Shown: one piece after another, positions 63,887 through 64,000 of the stretch
How the letters are laid out: every line of letters begins with the position of its first letter
Numbering within the stretch: position 1 is the first letter of the stretch
Assembly: GCF_016638705.1 (NCBI RefSeq)
Contig: NZ_CP067341.1
Span: 5,211,501 to 5,275,500, forward strand
DNA length: 64,000 nt
Direction of reading: 5' to 3'
Source: Lysinibacillus agricola
GTDB lineage: Bacteria; Bacillota; Bacilli; Bacillales_A; Planococcaceae
Program-made: the position numbers and the translations under genes
The notes under the pieces: model-generated
Seen by the model: only the letters and a program-made list of their open reading frames with translations
The model's database searches: none
What the model was told of the DNA's origin: nothing

Positions 63887-64000
63887 TTTTAATCACTTCC
63901 CTCGCCATCTCTAAATAAACTTCTGCACCTCTTGATTTTGCGTCATAAATGATAATTGGCTGTCCATGACTTGGAGCCTCACTTAATCGCACATTACGAG
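63879..64000 (-). CDS. soj: ParA family ATPase Soj, C-terminal part only
   Basis: The last 39 codons are visible ([20 protein letters not shown], then [19 protein letters not shown]), the characteristic Soj ending. The stop overlaps the parB start. The rest lies beyond the right edge. Confidence 0.93.
   Translation of the reverse strand, partial: RNVRLSEAPSHGQPIIIYDAKSRGAEVYLEMAREVIKNG

Overview
The window reads as chromosomal DNA of a low-GC, spore-forming member of the Bacillales, most likely Lysinibacillus or a close Planococcaceae relative. The evidence is the gene order of the left side of the replication origin (walRKHIJ, htrA, rlmH; purA, dnaC, rplI, gdpP, yybS; rpsR, ssb, rpsF; ychF, mscS, yyaC; parB, soj), the sporulation-type gene yyaC, and TTG/GTG starts with strong AGGAGG-type ribosome binding sites. 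The genus is an inference from protein style; there is no 16S gene in the window.

Layout. 1-10.7 kb is a catabolic block: a 2-oxoacid/acetoin-type dehydrogenase complex (E3 partial, E2, E1 beta, E1 alpha), a divergent sigma-54-dependent activator, and a second minus-strand operon (VOC protein, two short-chain dehydrogenases, a three-part TRAP transporter). Both operons have sigma-54 promoters with the same 16-bp geometry, and both have a TGATG-N8-CATCA dyad about 90-100 bp upstream, so one activator probably controls both. 10.7-18.4 kb holds miscellaneous genes: a beta-solenoid protein, an ankyrin protein, mqo, a metallo-beta-lactamase-fold hydrolase and several small hypotheticals.

18.4-31.4 kb is an accessory region downstream of rlmH. 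The last codons of rlmH (GEPYHK-stop) plus the following bases recur at five further places (near 18.46, 19.89, 22.70, 24.78 and 27.82 kb). They split the region into five segments, as staphylococcal SCC elements do at the same site. Cargo by segment: secreted protein plus ABC transporter; zinc-ribbon/LRR membrane protein with Fic and sigma-factor debris; MerR regulator plus C45 acyltransferase; HelD-like helicase; BRCT protein plus a putative spore-surface protein. No ccr recombinase gene is present. On the other side of rlmH lies a dense DnaA-box cluster (31.84-32.26 kb).

32.6-49.6 kb is conserved core: HtrA, the WalRK system, an M23 peptidase, YitT, PurA with a PurR operator, DnaC, L9, GdpP and YybS. 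At 49.9-56.4 kb the rpsF-ssb-rpsR operon has been disturbed. Two rpsR copies with identical coding sequence flank about 5.5 kb of foreign DNA (transposase and nuclease debris, an ABC exporter with an unusual permease, a small secreted protein), and a third, degenerate rpsR 3' scar lies further out. 56-64 kb returns to core (ssb, rpsF, ychF, mscS, yyaC, parB with an internal parS, soj). A MITE-like or structured repeat family occurs five times between 18 and 45 kb.
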